DNA from: DASVAL01 sp035649575 | GTDB lineage: Bacteria; Planctomycetota; UBA1135; UBA2386 | Reading direction: 5' to 3' | Length of the DNA stretch: 5,130 bases | Assembly: GCA_035649575.1 (NCBI GenBank) | Contig: DASRJH010000175.1 | Location: 1 to 5,130 of the forward strand | Shown: piece by piece, positions 1 through 4,547 of the stretch | Layout: each line of letters starts with the position of its first letter | How positions within the stretch are numbered: the stretch's first letter is position 1 | Notes under the pieces: model-generated | The model's database searches: none | Told to the model about the DNA's origin: nothing | The model's input: only the letters and a program-made list of their open reading frames with translations | Made by a program: the position numbers and the translations under genes

Positions 1-261
1 CTGCAGACGGCGCGCGAGATTGGCCAGGATCCCGAGCAGCCACGGCATGGCGCGGCGCGCGCGGTCATGGCTCGCGCGCGACTCGATCGCCGTGAGGAAC
101 GTGCGCTGGACCAGGTCGTCCGCGTCGGCGCGGTTGCCCGAGAGGTAGATCGCCACGCGCAGCAGCTCGGGCGCCGTGCGGTCGAACACCTTGCCGAGCG
201 ACCGGGCAGACCCGGTGCGGCAGAAGTGCAGGAACAGGCGGTCGGTCGCTCCGGGCAGCAT
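1..261 (-). CDS. ECF-type RNA polymerase sigma factor, N-terminal part (cut by window edge)
   Basis: The minus strand is open from the ATG at 261 to the window edge and encodes 87 residues. Residues about 32-86 look like sigma-70 region 2: LLRVAIYLSGNRADADDLVQ followed by TFLTAI is the usual core-binding helix pattern (acidic D46, D48, D49 then LVQ.TFL), and the later MPWLLGILANLARR matches region 2.3-2.4 of ECF factors. Such proteins bind core polymerase and direct it to a small set of promoters. An AAGGAG ribosome site 4 bases before the ATG supports this start. The rest of the protein (region 4 and any extra domain) lies outside the window, so the ECF subgroup and any anti-sigma partner cannot be read. 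The DUF5990 gene lies 161 bases upstream on the same strand; this sigma gene probably has its own promoter. Family assignment is confident, regulon unknown. Confidence 0.85.
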   Translation of the reverse strand, partial: MLPGATDRLFLHFCRTGSARSLGKVFDRTAPELLRVAIYLSGNRADADDLVQRTFLTAIESRASHDRARRAMPWLLGILANLARRLQ

Positions 262-265
262 GCGG

Positions 266-271
266 CTCCTT
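266..271 (-). promoter_or_regulatory. Ribosome binding site of the sigma factor gene
   Basis: On the minus strand AAGGAG lies 4 bases before the ATG at 261. It decides the start of the ECF sigma factor gene. Confidence 0.7.
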
Positions 272-285
272 CGCAGGATCGGCCT

Positions 286-300
286 TCCGTGCTACACGGA
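286..300. repeat. Short inverted repeat in the sigma factor leader
   Basis: TCCGTG-CTA-CACGGA is a perfect 6-base inverted repeat with a 3-base loop, 25 bases upstream of the sigma factor start codon. It may be an operator half-site pair, part of a promoter, or a leader hairpin. No promoter could be assigned with confidence in 262-422, and no gene was seen there. Confidence 0.3.
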
Positions 301-422
301 CAGCGCGGATTCCGCTACCTGGACCGCGCGTTCAGCTCGTTGCACCGCCCCCGTGCGGCAACCACATGGTCATCAGTTCGCCCAATGCCTGCAGCCGCGC
401 CACGAAGCGGCGCCGGCTCGAG

Positions 423-875
423 TCAACGCCAGGACGCTGGCGACGATCGGTCCGCCACCGCCCACGCGGCGAGCAACGGTACCGTCGCGCAAGCAGGACC
501 ACCATCGCGTGCTCTGCCGGAAATGCGCGCACCGAGGATGCGGCCGTTCCCCGCCAGCGCCGATCGCAGCAGCGTCGTGCTGATGCCGGTGAGCGGAACC
601 TTGGCCCGGCGTGTCCAGCAGGAATCCGCCTGCCCGGCCATCGTGCCCGAATTGACGTAGACGAAGCGGCTGTCTGGCGGGCCTTGCGCGAACCCACCCG
701 TAAGGCGAGGAGGTCGAGACACCGCGTCCGCGACGAAAACCGGAAACTCGAAGACGATCGAAGAGGCCGTGGCCTTGACCGGAGCGACCAGTTCACTGCG
801 GCCTTGTTGCAACGCGAACGTGGTCCCCGACGGAGGATCGACCACGACGATGCGCAGCAAGAGCTGAGGTTTCAT
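423..875 (-). CDS. DUF5990 family protein
   Basis: This encodes 150 residues. The pattern follows the DUF5990 family as I know it: RIVVVDPPSG near residues 8-17, FALQ.G.SELV at 20-30, FAQGPP at 62-67, RFVYVNSGTMAGQ at 70-82, WTRRAKVPLTGI at 87-98, and RDGGPACATVPLL at 123-135. The length is about normal for the family. The function is unknown; no catalytic motif, signal peptide or membrane segment is seen, so it is probably a soluble cytoplasmic protein. The ATG at 873-875 directly precedes the conserved start of the domain; the upstream open frame on this strand has no family similarity, and no strong ribosome site is visible. The gene is divergent from the DUF434 gene and lies upstream of the sigma factor on the same strand. 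The final 11 residues after AAWAV look unconserved. Confidence 0.82.
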   Translation of the reverse strand: MKPQLLLRIVVVDPPSGTTFALQQGRSELVAPVKATASSIVFEFPVFVADAVSRPPRLTGGFAQGPPDSRFVYVNSGTMAGQADSCWTRRAKVPLTGISTTLLRSALAGNGRILGARISGRARDGGPACATVPLLAAWAVADRSSPASWR

Positions 876-1148
876 CGAAACGAAGCCAAGGAGCCTCTCA
901 CTGAACGACTTCGTAGTCGAGTCCTGCCTTGCCCTGCTGTCCGCGGCCCGCGGATCCTCCCTGATGTCTCGTCGGTCGGCTGCCAGTGCAGGCATTCGTC
1001 CATGCCTGCCGGGGCAACTGCGCGAGCAGGCGCTCGACAGAACAGCGCAGACCCCCGCCAACCCGCCAGGGCCAGCATGCCGGCATGGCGCGCACACAAC
1101 TCGCCAAAGCAGGTGCCAGCCCGCGCGTGCCGTGATTCCATAGCCCGC
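876..1148. other. Divergent intergenic region with several inverted repeats
   Basis: No convincing gene was found in these 273 bases between the DUF5990 start and the DUF434 start. They must hold the promoters for both genes, but no clear -35/-10 pair could be picked. Four perfect inverted repeats are visible: CGACT-4-AGTCG at 906-919, TCCGCGG-1-CCGCGGA at 940-954, GCAGGCAT-6-ATGCCTGC at 988-1009, and the 12-base palindrome CATGCCGGCATG at 1076-1087. Some such repeats are expected by chance in GC-rich DNA. Alternatives are regulator sites or a structured leader RNA. Confidence 0.4.
988..1009. repeat. Inverted repeat, 8-base stem
   Basis: GCAGGCAT, a 6-base loop, then ATGCCTGC form a perfect stem in the divergent intergenic region. 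It is the strongest hairpin of that region. No T-run follows on either strand, so it is not an evident terminator. Confidence 0.45.
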
Positions 1149-1865
1149 ATGCCCGACCGCCGCCGTCACCGCGGCCCCCACCCAGGCGACGCCGAGCGCT
1201 TCGGCGCTTTGCACCTGCAGGCGCTGCGCGATGCCGCCGCAGACCTCGCCTTCCTGCTCGACCGCGGCTACGCAAACACCGCGGCGCTGAAGCTCGTCGG
1301 CGACCGGTTCGCCCTCGACGCGCGCCAGCGACTCCTGCTGATGCGCGGCACCTGCACCACCACCGCCGCCGTCGCGCGCCAGCAGAAGCGCTTGGACGCC
1401 CCAGCACTGGCGGGCCGCGCGCTCTGGATCGACGGCTTCAACGTGCTGACCACCATCGAAGCGGCGCTGGCCGGCGGCGTGCTGCTGCGCGGGCGCGACG
1501 GCTGCACTCGCGACATGGCCAGCATGCACGGCACGTGGCGTCGCGTCGACGAGACCAGCACCGCGGCCGTGCTGGTCGGCGAAGTGCTCGCGGCGATCGG
1601 CGTCGCCAAAGCGCACTTGCTGCTCGACCGGCCCGTCTCGAACGCGGGCCGGTTCGCGCTGTTGCTGCGCAGACTCGCGTCGGAGCGCGCGTGGAACTGG
1701 CAGGTCGACCTCAGCGACAGCCCCGACCGCGAGCTGGCTGCCGTGGCCGAAGTGATCGCCACAGCCGACGGGCCGTTGCTCGACCGCAGCGGTGCCTGGT
1801 TCGACCTGGCCGGCGAAGTGCTCGCGCGGCGGCTGCCCGGCGCTCAGGTGCTGCACTTGCATTGA
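1149..1865 (+). CDS. DUF434/DUF5616 domain protein, possible PIN/NYN-like nuclease
   Basis: This encodes 238 residues. Residues about 8-80 match the DUF434 N-terminal part: RRGPHP-type start, AL..A..DLAFLLDRGY at 25-41, ALKLVGDRFALDARQR at 46-61, then MRGTC. Residues 90-238 match the DUF5616-type part: WIDGFNVLTTIE at 93-104, DGCTRDM at 117-123, LLDRPVSNAGR at 158-168, and ATADGPLLD at 204-212. The function of the family is not established to my knowledge. The DGFN motif on a predicted beta strand and spaced Asp residues (95, 117, 160, 207) resemble PIN/NYN nucleases; this is inference only. The start was set at the ATG whose product begins with the usual RRHRGPHPGD; the same frame stays open far upstream but has no family similarity there. 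No clear ribosome site is seen. Neighbours give no functional clue. Confidence 0.85.
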   Translation: MPDRRRHRGPHPGDAERFGALHLQALRDAAADLAFLLDRGYANTAALKLVGDRFALDARQRLLLMRGTCTTTAAVARQQKRLDAPALAGRALWIDGFNVLTTIEAALAGGVLLRGRDGCTRDMASMHGTWRRVDETSTAAVLVGEVLAAIGVAKAHLLLDRPVSNAGRFALLLRRLASERAWNWQVDLSDSPDRELAAVAEVIATADGPLLDRSGAWFDLAGEVLARRLPGAQVLHLH

Positions 1866-1869
1866 GCGG

Positions 1870-1886
1870 GGGCACGCCGCGTGCCC
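1870..1886 (+). terminator. GC-rich hairpin after the DUF434 gene
   Basis: GGGCACG-CCG-CGTGCCC is a perfect 7-base stem with a 3-base loop, starting 5 bases after the TGA stop. There is no T-run behind it, so it is not a classical intrinsic terminator; it may protect the 3' end or aid termination before the ArsR promoter at 1918. Confidence 0.5.
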
Positions 1887-1917
1887 TGCCGAACCCGAAC
1901 GACCTGATTCTCGGGGC

Positions 1918-1946
1918 TTGACAATCCATAAGCGTATGCTTATGAT
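1918..1946 (+). promoter_or_regulatory. Sigma-70 promoter of the ArsR operon, probably leaderless
   Basis: TTGACA at 1918-1923 is a perfect -35 box, followed by a 17-base spacer and TATGAT at 1941-1946, one mismatch from the consensus -10. The ATG of the ArsR gene begins 7 bases after the -10 end (position 1953), where transcription itself would be expected to start. No ribosome site lies between, which supports a leaderless mRNA. The transcript start is predicted, not measured. Confidence 0.85.
1927..1944. promoter_or_regulatory. Palindromic operator overlapping the ArsR promoter
   Basis: CATAAGCGTATGCTTATG is an 18-base dyad with 16 of 18 positions symmetric (CATAAGC/GCTTATG arms, 4-base centre). 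It lies in the promoter spacer and covers the first four bases of the -10 box. It is AT-rich in a very GC-rich region. A dimeric winged-helix repressor bound here would block polymerase, so autorepression by the adjacent ArsR protein is the simplest reading. Confidence 0.75.
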
Positions 1947-1952
1947 TTCGGC

Positions 1953-2279
1953 ATGAGCTCGGCCGTGGTCGAAGACAAGATCTTCCAGGCGCTGGCGGAC
2001 CCCAGCCGCCGGGCGATCTTCGAGTCGCTCACGCGCGGCGAAGCGGCGGTGAAGGACCTCACGGCGCGCTTTCCCATCTCGCAGCCGGCGGTCTCGCAGC
2101 ATCTCACGGCGTTGCGCGACGCCGGCCTCGTGCACCGCAGGCGCCAGGGGCGCTGCGTCTACTACCGGGTGCGGCCGCGCGGCATGAAGCCTCTCATCGA
2201 CTGGATCGCGCACTACCGCGCGTTCTGGACCGAGCACGTCGATCGCCTCGAACAATTGCTGGAGAAGATGGACGAATGA
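1953..2279 (+). CDS. ArsR/SmtB-family winged-helix transcriptional repressor
   Basis: This encodes 108 residues, typical for the family. The opening FQALADPSRRAIFESL (11-26) is the classic ArsR signature. The helix-turn-helix spans about 31-60 with recognition helix SQPAVSQHLTALRDAGLV (43-60), and the beta wing is RRRQGRCVYYRV (62-73). It lacks the ELCVCDL-type metal box and has only one Cys (C68), so it is unlikely to sense arsenic or other thiophilic metals in the known way. It belongs instead to the ArsR group commonly paired with SRPBCC proteins. Its stop overlaps the next ATG (ATGA), indicating translational coupling. It probably represses its own operon through the 1927-1944 dyad. The inducing signal is unknown; the SRPBCC neighbour could bind a hydrophobic ligand, but this is inference. 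Confidence 0.95.
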   Translation: MSSAVVEDKIFQALADPSRRAIFESLTRGEAAVKDLTARFPISQPAVSQHLTALRDAGLVHRRRQGRCVYYRVRPRGMKPLIDWIAHYRAFWTEHVDRLEQLLEKMDE

Positions 2280-2716
2280 ACCCCGTCGACAAGACCGCGA
2301 AGTCGCAGACCGAGTCGCTTGCCTTCGAATTCGATCTGCGTCATCCGCCCGAGAAGGTGTGGCGCGCGCTGACCGATCCCACGCTGCTCGCGGAGTGGCT
2401 GCTGCCCGTCATCGGGTTCAAGCTCGAGCCGGGCGCCGCGTTCACGTTCAAGACGCAGGCGTATCCGGGGTGGGACGGCACCGTGAACTGCCGCATGCTC
2501 GAGGTCGAAGCCCGTACGAAGATCAGCTACGCGTGGAGCGTCCCGTTCCTCGACACGATCGTGACGTTCACGCTCGCGCCCACGCCGACGGGAACGCGCC
2601 TGTCGCTCGTGCAGTCGGGCTTCAAGGCGAGCCAGAAGCAGGAATTCGGCGGCGCTCGCTACGGCTGGAAGATGATGGGCGAGAAGCTCGTCGACCTGCT
2701 CGCGAGGATCGCATGA
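2276..2716 (+). CDS. SRPBCC domain protein (AHSA1-like)
   Basis: This encodes 146 residues spanning one SRPBCC/START-like fold of the AHSA1 (activator of Hsp90 ATPase homologue) type. Signature stretches are PPEKVWRALTDPTLLAEWL (24-42, first helices), G..F.F (53-58), GTVNCRMLEVE (68-78), ISYAWSV (83-89), VTFTLAPTPTGTRLSLVQSGF (96-116, the late strands), and a long C-terminal helix (129-145) starting GWKMMGEKL. The fold forms a hydrophobic pocket that in relatives binds lipids or other apolar small molecules. In bacteria such proteins are often encoded next to ArsR regulators, and no Hsp90 link is implied here. It is soluble, without a signal peptide. It overlaps the ArsR stop by 4 bases and is surely co-transcribed. 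The ligand cannot be predicted from sequence. Confidence 0.92.
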   Translation: MNPVDKTAKSQTESLAFEFDLRHPPEKVWRALTDPTLLAEWLLPVIGFKLEPGAAFTFKTQAYPGWDGTVNCRMLEVEARTKISYAWSVPFLDTIVTFTLAPTPTGTRLSLVQSGFKASQKQEFGGARYGWKMMGEKLVDLLARIA

Positions 2717-2786
2717 GCCTCGCGGCCCGCGATCGCCGCGTGGCCGCGCCGACGCAGGCGCTGGCAACCCGCTGCATTCATCGACC

Positions 2787-2807
2787 GCGGCGAGCCCTTC
2801 TCGCCGC
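2787..2807 (+). repeat. Hairpin downstream of the SRPBCC gene
   Basis: GCGGCGAG-CCCTT-CTCGCCGC is a perfect 8-base stem with a 5-base loop in the 147-base gap between the SRPBCC and membrane-protein genes. It is followed by a mixed stretch (AGGTCCTTGTTCG) without a real T-run. It may act as a partial terminator or an mRNA-stability element inside the unit. Confidence 0.5.
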
Positions 2808-2823
2808 AGGTCCTTGTTCGTAT

Positions 2824-2841
2824 GCCCGAACCGCTTCGGGC
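2824..2841 (+). repeat. Second hairpin before the membrane-protein gene
   Basis: GCCCGAA-CCGC-TTCGGGC is a perfect 7-base stem with a tetraloop, 16 bases after the previous hairpin and 10 bases before the ribosome site of the next gene. Confidence 0.45.
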
Positions 2842-2851
2842 TCGTCTTCGC

Positions 2852-2857
2852 AGGAGG
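2852..2857 (+). promoter_or_regulatory. Ribosome binding site of the small membrane protein
   Basis: AGGAGG, a consensus Shine-Dalgarno, sits 6 bases before the ATG at 2864. It decides that start over the in-frame ATG at 2822, which lies inside the hairpin region and would add an unconvincing Arg/Pro-rich tail. Confidence 0.8.
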
Positions 2858-2863
2858 CCCCCA

Positions 2864-3085
2864 ATGAACTGGAGTGAACGCGTTCGTCAGACCCACCGCT
2901 GGATGTCCATGGCCTTCACCCTGGCCGTCGTCGTCAACATCGTCGCCATGGGGATGGAGGAGCCGCCCGTCTGGGTGTACCTCTTGGCGCTGCTCCCGCT
3001 CGCCTTGCTGCAGGTGACCGGTCTGTATCTGTTCGTGTTGCCGTATGCCGCCAAGTCGCGCAGCAGGCGGGGGACCGAACCATGA
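2864..3085 (+). CDS. Small two-helix membrane protein, unknown function
   Basis: This encodes 73 residues. Two hydrophobic segments are clear: about 13-30 (WMSMAFTLAVVVNIVAMG) and about 36-59 (VWVYLLALLPLALLQVTGLYLFVL), joined by a short acidic loop MEEPP. The N-terminus has R6, R8 and H11; the C-terminal tail KSRSRRGTEP is basic. By the positive-inside rule both ends probably face the cytoplasm, giving a hairpin in the inner membrane. I recall similar short proteins near ArsR-SRPBCC and DUF1801 genes but know no name or function. A consensus ribosome site supports expression. The stop overlaps an ATG at 3082, and the preferred DUF1801 start lies 23 bases further, so the two genes are tightly linked. 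It could be a small subunit or sensor, or a stress-related peptide; none is shown. Confidence 0.8.
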   Translation: MNWSERVRQTHRWMSMAFTLAVVVNIVAMGMEEPPVWVYLLALLPLALLQVTGLYLFVLPYAAKSRSRRGTEP

Positions 3086-3096
3086 GCGCAGCAATT

Positions 3097-3102
3097 GGAG
3101 AG
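3097..3102 (+). promoter_or_regulatory. Ribosome binding site of the first DUF1801 gene
   Basis: GGAGAG lies 6 bases before the ATG at 3109 and favours that start over the in-frame ATG at 3082, which overlaps the preceding stop. Confidence 0.6.
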
Positions 3103-3108
3103 AACACA

Positions 3109-3594
3109 ATGGCCATCAAGACATCGAAGAAGTCGCCGAAGGCCGCGAACGCGAAAAGGCAGGTCGTTGCGAAGACAGCCAGGCAGGCCACGAAGCCGAA
3201 GCTGCTTTCCGGTGGCAATCCGCAGATCGCGAAGGCCTACGGCGACGCCCCCGTGCAGGCCTTCATCGCCGCGATGCCAGGCTGGAAGCAGGACGTCGGG
3301 CGCCGCCTCGACACACTCATCACGCGCACCGTGCCCAACGTGAACAAGGCCGTGAAGTGGAACACGCCCTTCTATGGCATCGAGGGCCAGGGCTGGTTCC
3401 TCGCGTTCCATTGCTACACGAACTACGTCAAGGTGGGCTTCTTCCGCGGCACGTCGCTGCACCCGCTCCCGCCCGGTGCCAGCAAGATCAAGGGCACGCG
3501 CTACCTCGACATCCGCGAGGACGACCAGATCGACGAGGCTCAGTTCGCCGGTTGGGTCATGCAAGCGAGCCAGATGCCGGGCGAACGATTGTGA
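3109..3594 (+). CDS. DUF1801 (YdhG-like) protein, first copy
   Basis: This encodes 161 residues. A Lys/Ala-rich, probably disordered tail (1-31) precedes one DUF1801 domain (about 37-157). Family landmarks are V..FIAAMPGWKQDVGRRLDTLI (49-71), VPNVNKAVKWNTPFYG (75-90), WFLAFHCYTNYVKVGFFRG (96-114), and RYLDIREDDQIDEAQFAGWV (131-150). DUF1801 proteins have a frataxin/YdhG-like alpha-beta fold, are soluble, and have no established biochemical role. The start at 3109 has a ribosome site; ATG 3082 would add 9 residues (MSAAIGENT) and remains possible, with translational coupling. The gene follows the membrane protein closely and belongs to the same unit. It is diverged from the second DUF1801 gene downstream. 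Confidence 0.9.
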   Translation: MAIKTSKKSPKAANAKRQVVAKTARQATKPKLLSGGNPQIAKAYGDAPVQAFIAAMPGWKQDVGRRLDTLITRTVPNVNKAVKWNTPFYGIEGQGWFLAFHCYTNYVKVGFFRGTSLHPLPPGASKIKGTRYLDIREDDQIDEAQFAGWVMQASQMPGERL

Positions 3595-3603
3595 GCGGCG
3601 ACT

Positions 3604-3632
3604 GCGCGTGCATGCGATCGCGTGCGACGCGC
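3604..3632 (+). repeat. Strong hairpin between the two DUF1801 genes
   Basis: A stem of 12 pairs (one G-T wobble, one bulged G at 3626) closes a GATC tetraloop: 3604-3609 pairs with 3627-3632, 3610-3612 with 3623-3625, and 3613-3615 with 3620-3622. It begins 9 bases after the first DUF1801 stop. No T-run follows, so it is more likely an attenuating or 3'-end protecting element than a full intrinsic terminator. Confidence 0.55.
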
Positions 3633-3666
3633 CAGCATCAACCCGGATCAGCCCACGAGAACCACG

Positions 3667-4092
3667 ATGAAGAAAGCAACGTCCATCACGAAGAAGCAGA
3701 AGAGCGAGTCCAAGGGAGCAGACACTGCCTCGCAGCTGATCGATGCGAGGATCGAGGAACTGAATGATTGGCGGGGCAAGACGCTCGCTCGCGTCCGGAC
3801 TCTCATCAAGCAGGCCGACCCCGAAGTGGTCGAGGAGTGGAAGTGGCGAGGAGTCCCGGTGTGGTCGCACGCCGGCATGATCTGCACCGGAGAGACCTAC
3901 GCGAAGGTCGTGAAGTTGACCTTCGCCAAGGGTGCGTCGCTGCACGACCCGGCGCGTCTCTTCAATTCGAGTCTGGAAGGCAACACGAGGCGCGCGATCG
4001 ACCTCCACGAAGGCGACAAGTGGAACGAGGCGGCGCTCAAGGACCTCGTCCGGGCCGCCGTGGTCCTGAACATGTCTTCCGCGCGAGGCTAG
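3667..4092 (+). CDS. DUF1801 protein, second copy
   Basis: This encodes 141 residues. A short Lys/Ser-rich tail (1-18) precedes the domain (about 22-137). Landmarks are ARIEELNDWRGKTLARVRTLIKQADPEVVEEWKWRG (27-62, two helices and the conserved W.W), VPVWSHAGMICTGETYAKVVKLTFAKGASL (63-92), FNSSLEGNTRRAID (99-112), and EAALKDLVRAAV (121-132). Compared with the first copy, the WK.NTPFYG, VKVGFFRGTSL and RYLDIREDDQIDEAQ segments correspond to WKWRGVPVWS, VKLTFAKGASL and RAIDLHEGDKWNEAA, so these are distant paralogues rather than a recent duplication. The function is unknown. ATG 3667 is preferred because it precedes a tail like that of the first copy; a GTG at 3622 in frame lies inside the hairpin. 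The ribosome site is weak (CGAGA). It is probably last in the unit. Confidence 0.9.
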   Translation: MKKATSITKKQKSESKGADTASQLIDARIEELNDWRGKTLARVRTLIKQADPEVVEEWKWRGVPVWSHAGMICTGETYAKVVKLTFAKGASLHDPARLFNSSLEGNTRRAIDLHEGDKWNEAALKDLVRAAVVLNMSSARG

Positions 4093-4130
4093 TTCGCGAG
4101 GTCGACCCGCCCCCTACTGCTGCGGCGGCC

Positions 4131-4547
4131 CTACTGTCGCGGCGCTTCGTGCAGCTCGATCGGATTGCCGTCCGGGTCTTCGATCAGGATCTGCTTCCCG
4201 CCGGGCCCCACCTCGATCTCGTTGCGGAACCTCGTGCCTGCGGCCCTGAGTGCTCCGATCGTGGTGTCGAGGTTGTCGACGTAGAGCACGATCCGGTTCC
4301 ATCCGCCTGGTTCCTGCCGCCGGCCATCCGGCATCGGCCGCGAACCGGAGCTGCGCGGGCCGCCGAGCAGCAGATGCAGGTTGCCGCGCGACACCGCCGC
4401 GAAGACCGGACCCGACGCCTGGGTCAGCTCGAAGCCGAGGTCCCGCGTGTAGAACGCAATCGCGCGCTCCACGTCCTGGACGTGGTAGCGGACCACTGCC
4501 GCATTCGCATCTGCAGAGAAGGGTGCGGTGTGTGTGCTGTGTGCCAT
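4131..4547 (-). CDS. VOC superfamily (glyoxalase/bleomycin-resistance fold) protein
   Basis: This encodes 138 residues, the usual size of a single-chain VOC protein with two beta-alpha-beta3 modules. Module 1 covers about 16-62: VVRYHVQDVERAIAFYTRDLGFEL is the typical opening, ending in NLHLLL. Module 2 covers about 83-135: WNRIVLYVDNLDTTIGALRAAGTRFRNE, then GGKQILIEDPDGNPIELHE, the classic C-terminal signature. Candidate metal ligands are H22, H58 and E131; the position often occupied by the second-module His is N84/R85, so metal binding and glyoxalase I activity are uncertain. The substrate cannot be predicted: dioxygenase-like, drug-binding or isomerase roles are all known in the superfamily. 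A GAGG ribosome site lies 7 bases before the ATG. It converges on the DUF1801 genes with a 38-base gap, so it is not in their operon, although VOC genes often accompany such sets. Confidence 0.92.
   Translation of the reverse strand: MAHSTHTAPFSADANAAVVRYHVQDVERAIAFYTRDLGFELTQASGPVFAAVSRGNLHLLLGGPRSSGSRPMPDGRRQEPGGWNRIVLYVDNLDTTIGALRAAGTRFRNEIEVGPGGKQILIEDPDGNPIELHEAPRQ

Noticed and set aside
67..660. Plus-strand 197-residue frame at the left end
   Set aside because: It is antisense to the sigma factor and DUF5990 genes and Arg/Ala/Pro-rich; no family pattern was seen.
366..1148. Long plus-strand upstream extension of the DUF434 reading frame
   Set aside because: The extension is Arg-rich, lies antisense to the DUF5990 gene, and has no family similarity; the domain begins at 1149.
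876..2255. Very long minus-strand open frame reaching into the DUF5990 gene
   Set aside because: It is antisense to the DUF434 and ArsR genes and low in complexity (Arg, Ala, Gly, Val), typical of open shadow frames in GC-rich DNA. Only the part from 875 downward is a real protein.
2713..2877. Possible 54-residue gene starting with an ATGA overlap at the SRPBCC stop
   Set aside because: The overlap is suggestive, but the product is Arg/Ala/Ser-rich without a recognisable pattern, crosses both hairpins, and overlaps the better-supported membrane-protein start.
2213..4008. Two long overlapping minus-strand frames opposite the ArsR-DUF1801 unit
   Set aside because: Both are antisense to clearly recognised genes, with composition typical of shadow frames and no domain pattern.
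4093..4130. Possible bidirectional terminator between the DUF1801 and VOC genes
   Set aside because: Only a 5-base CCGCC/GGCGG stem with a 12-base loop and no T-run was found; the CCCTACTG direct repeat (4112 and 4129) there is short and may be chance.
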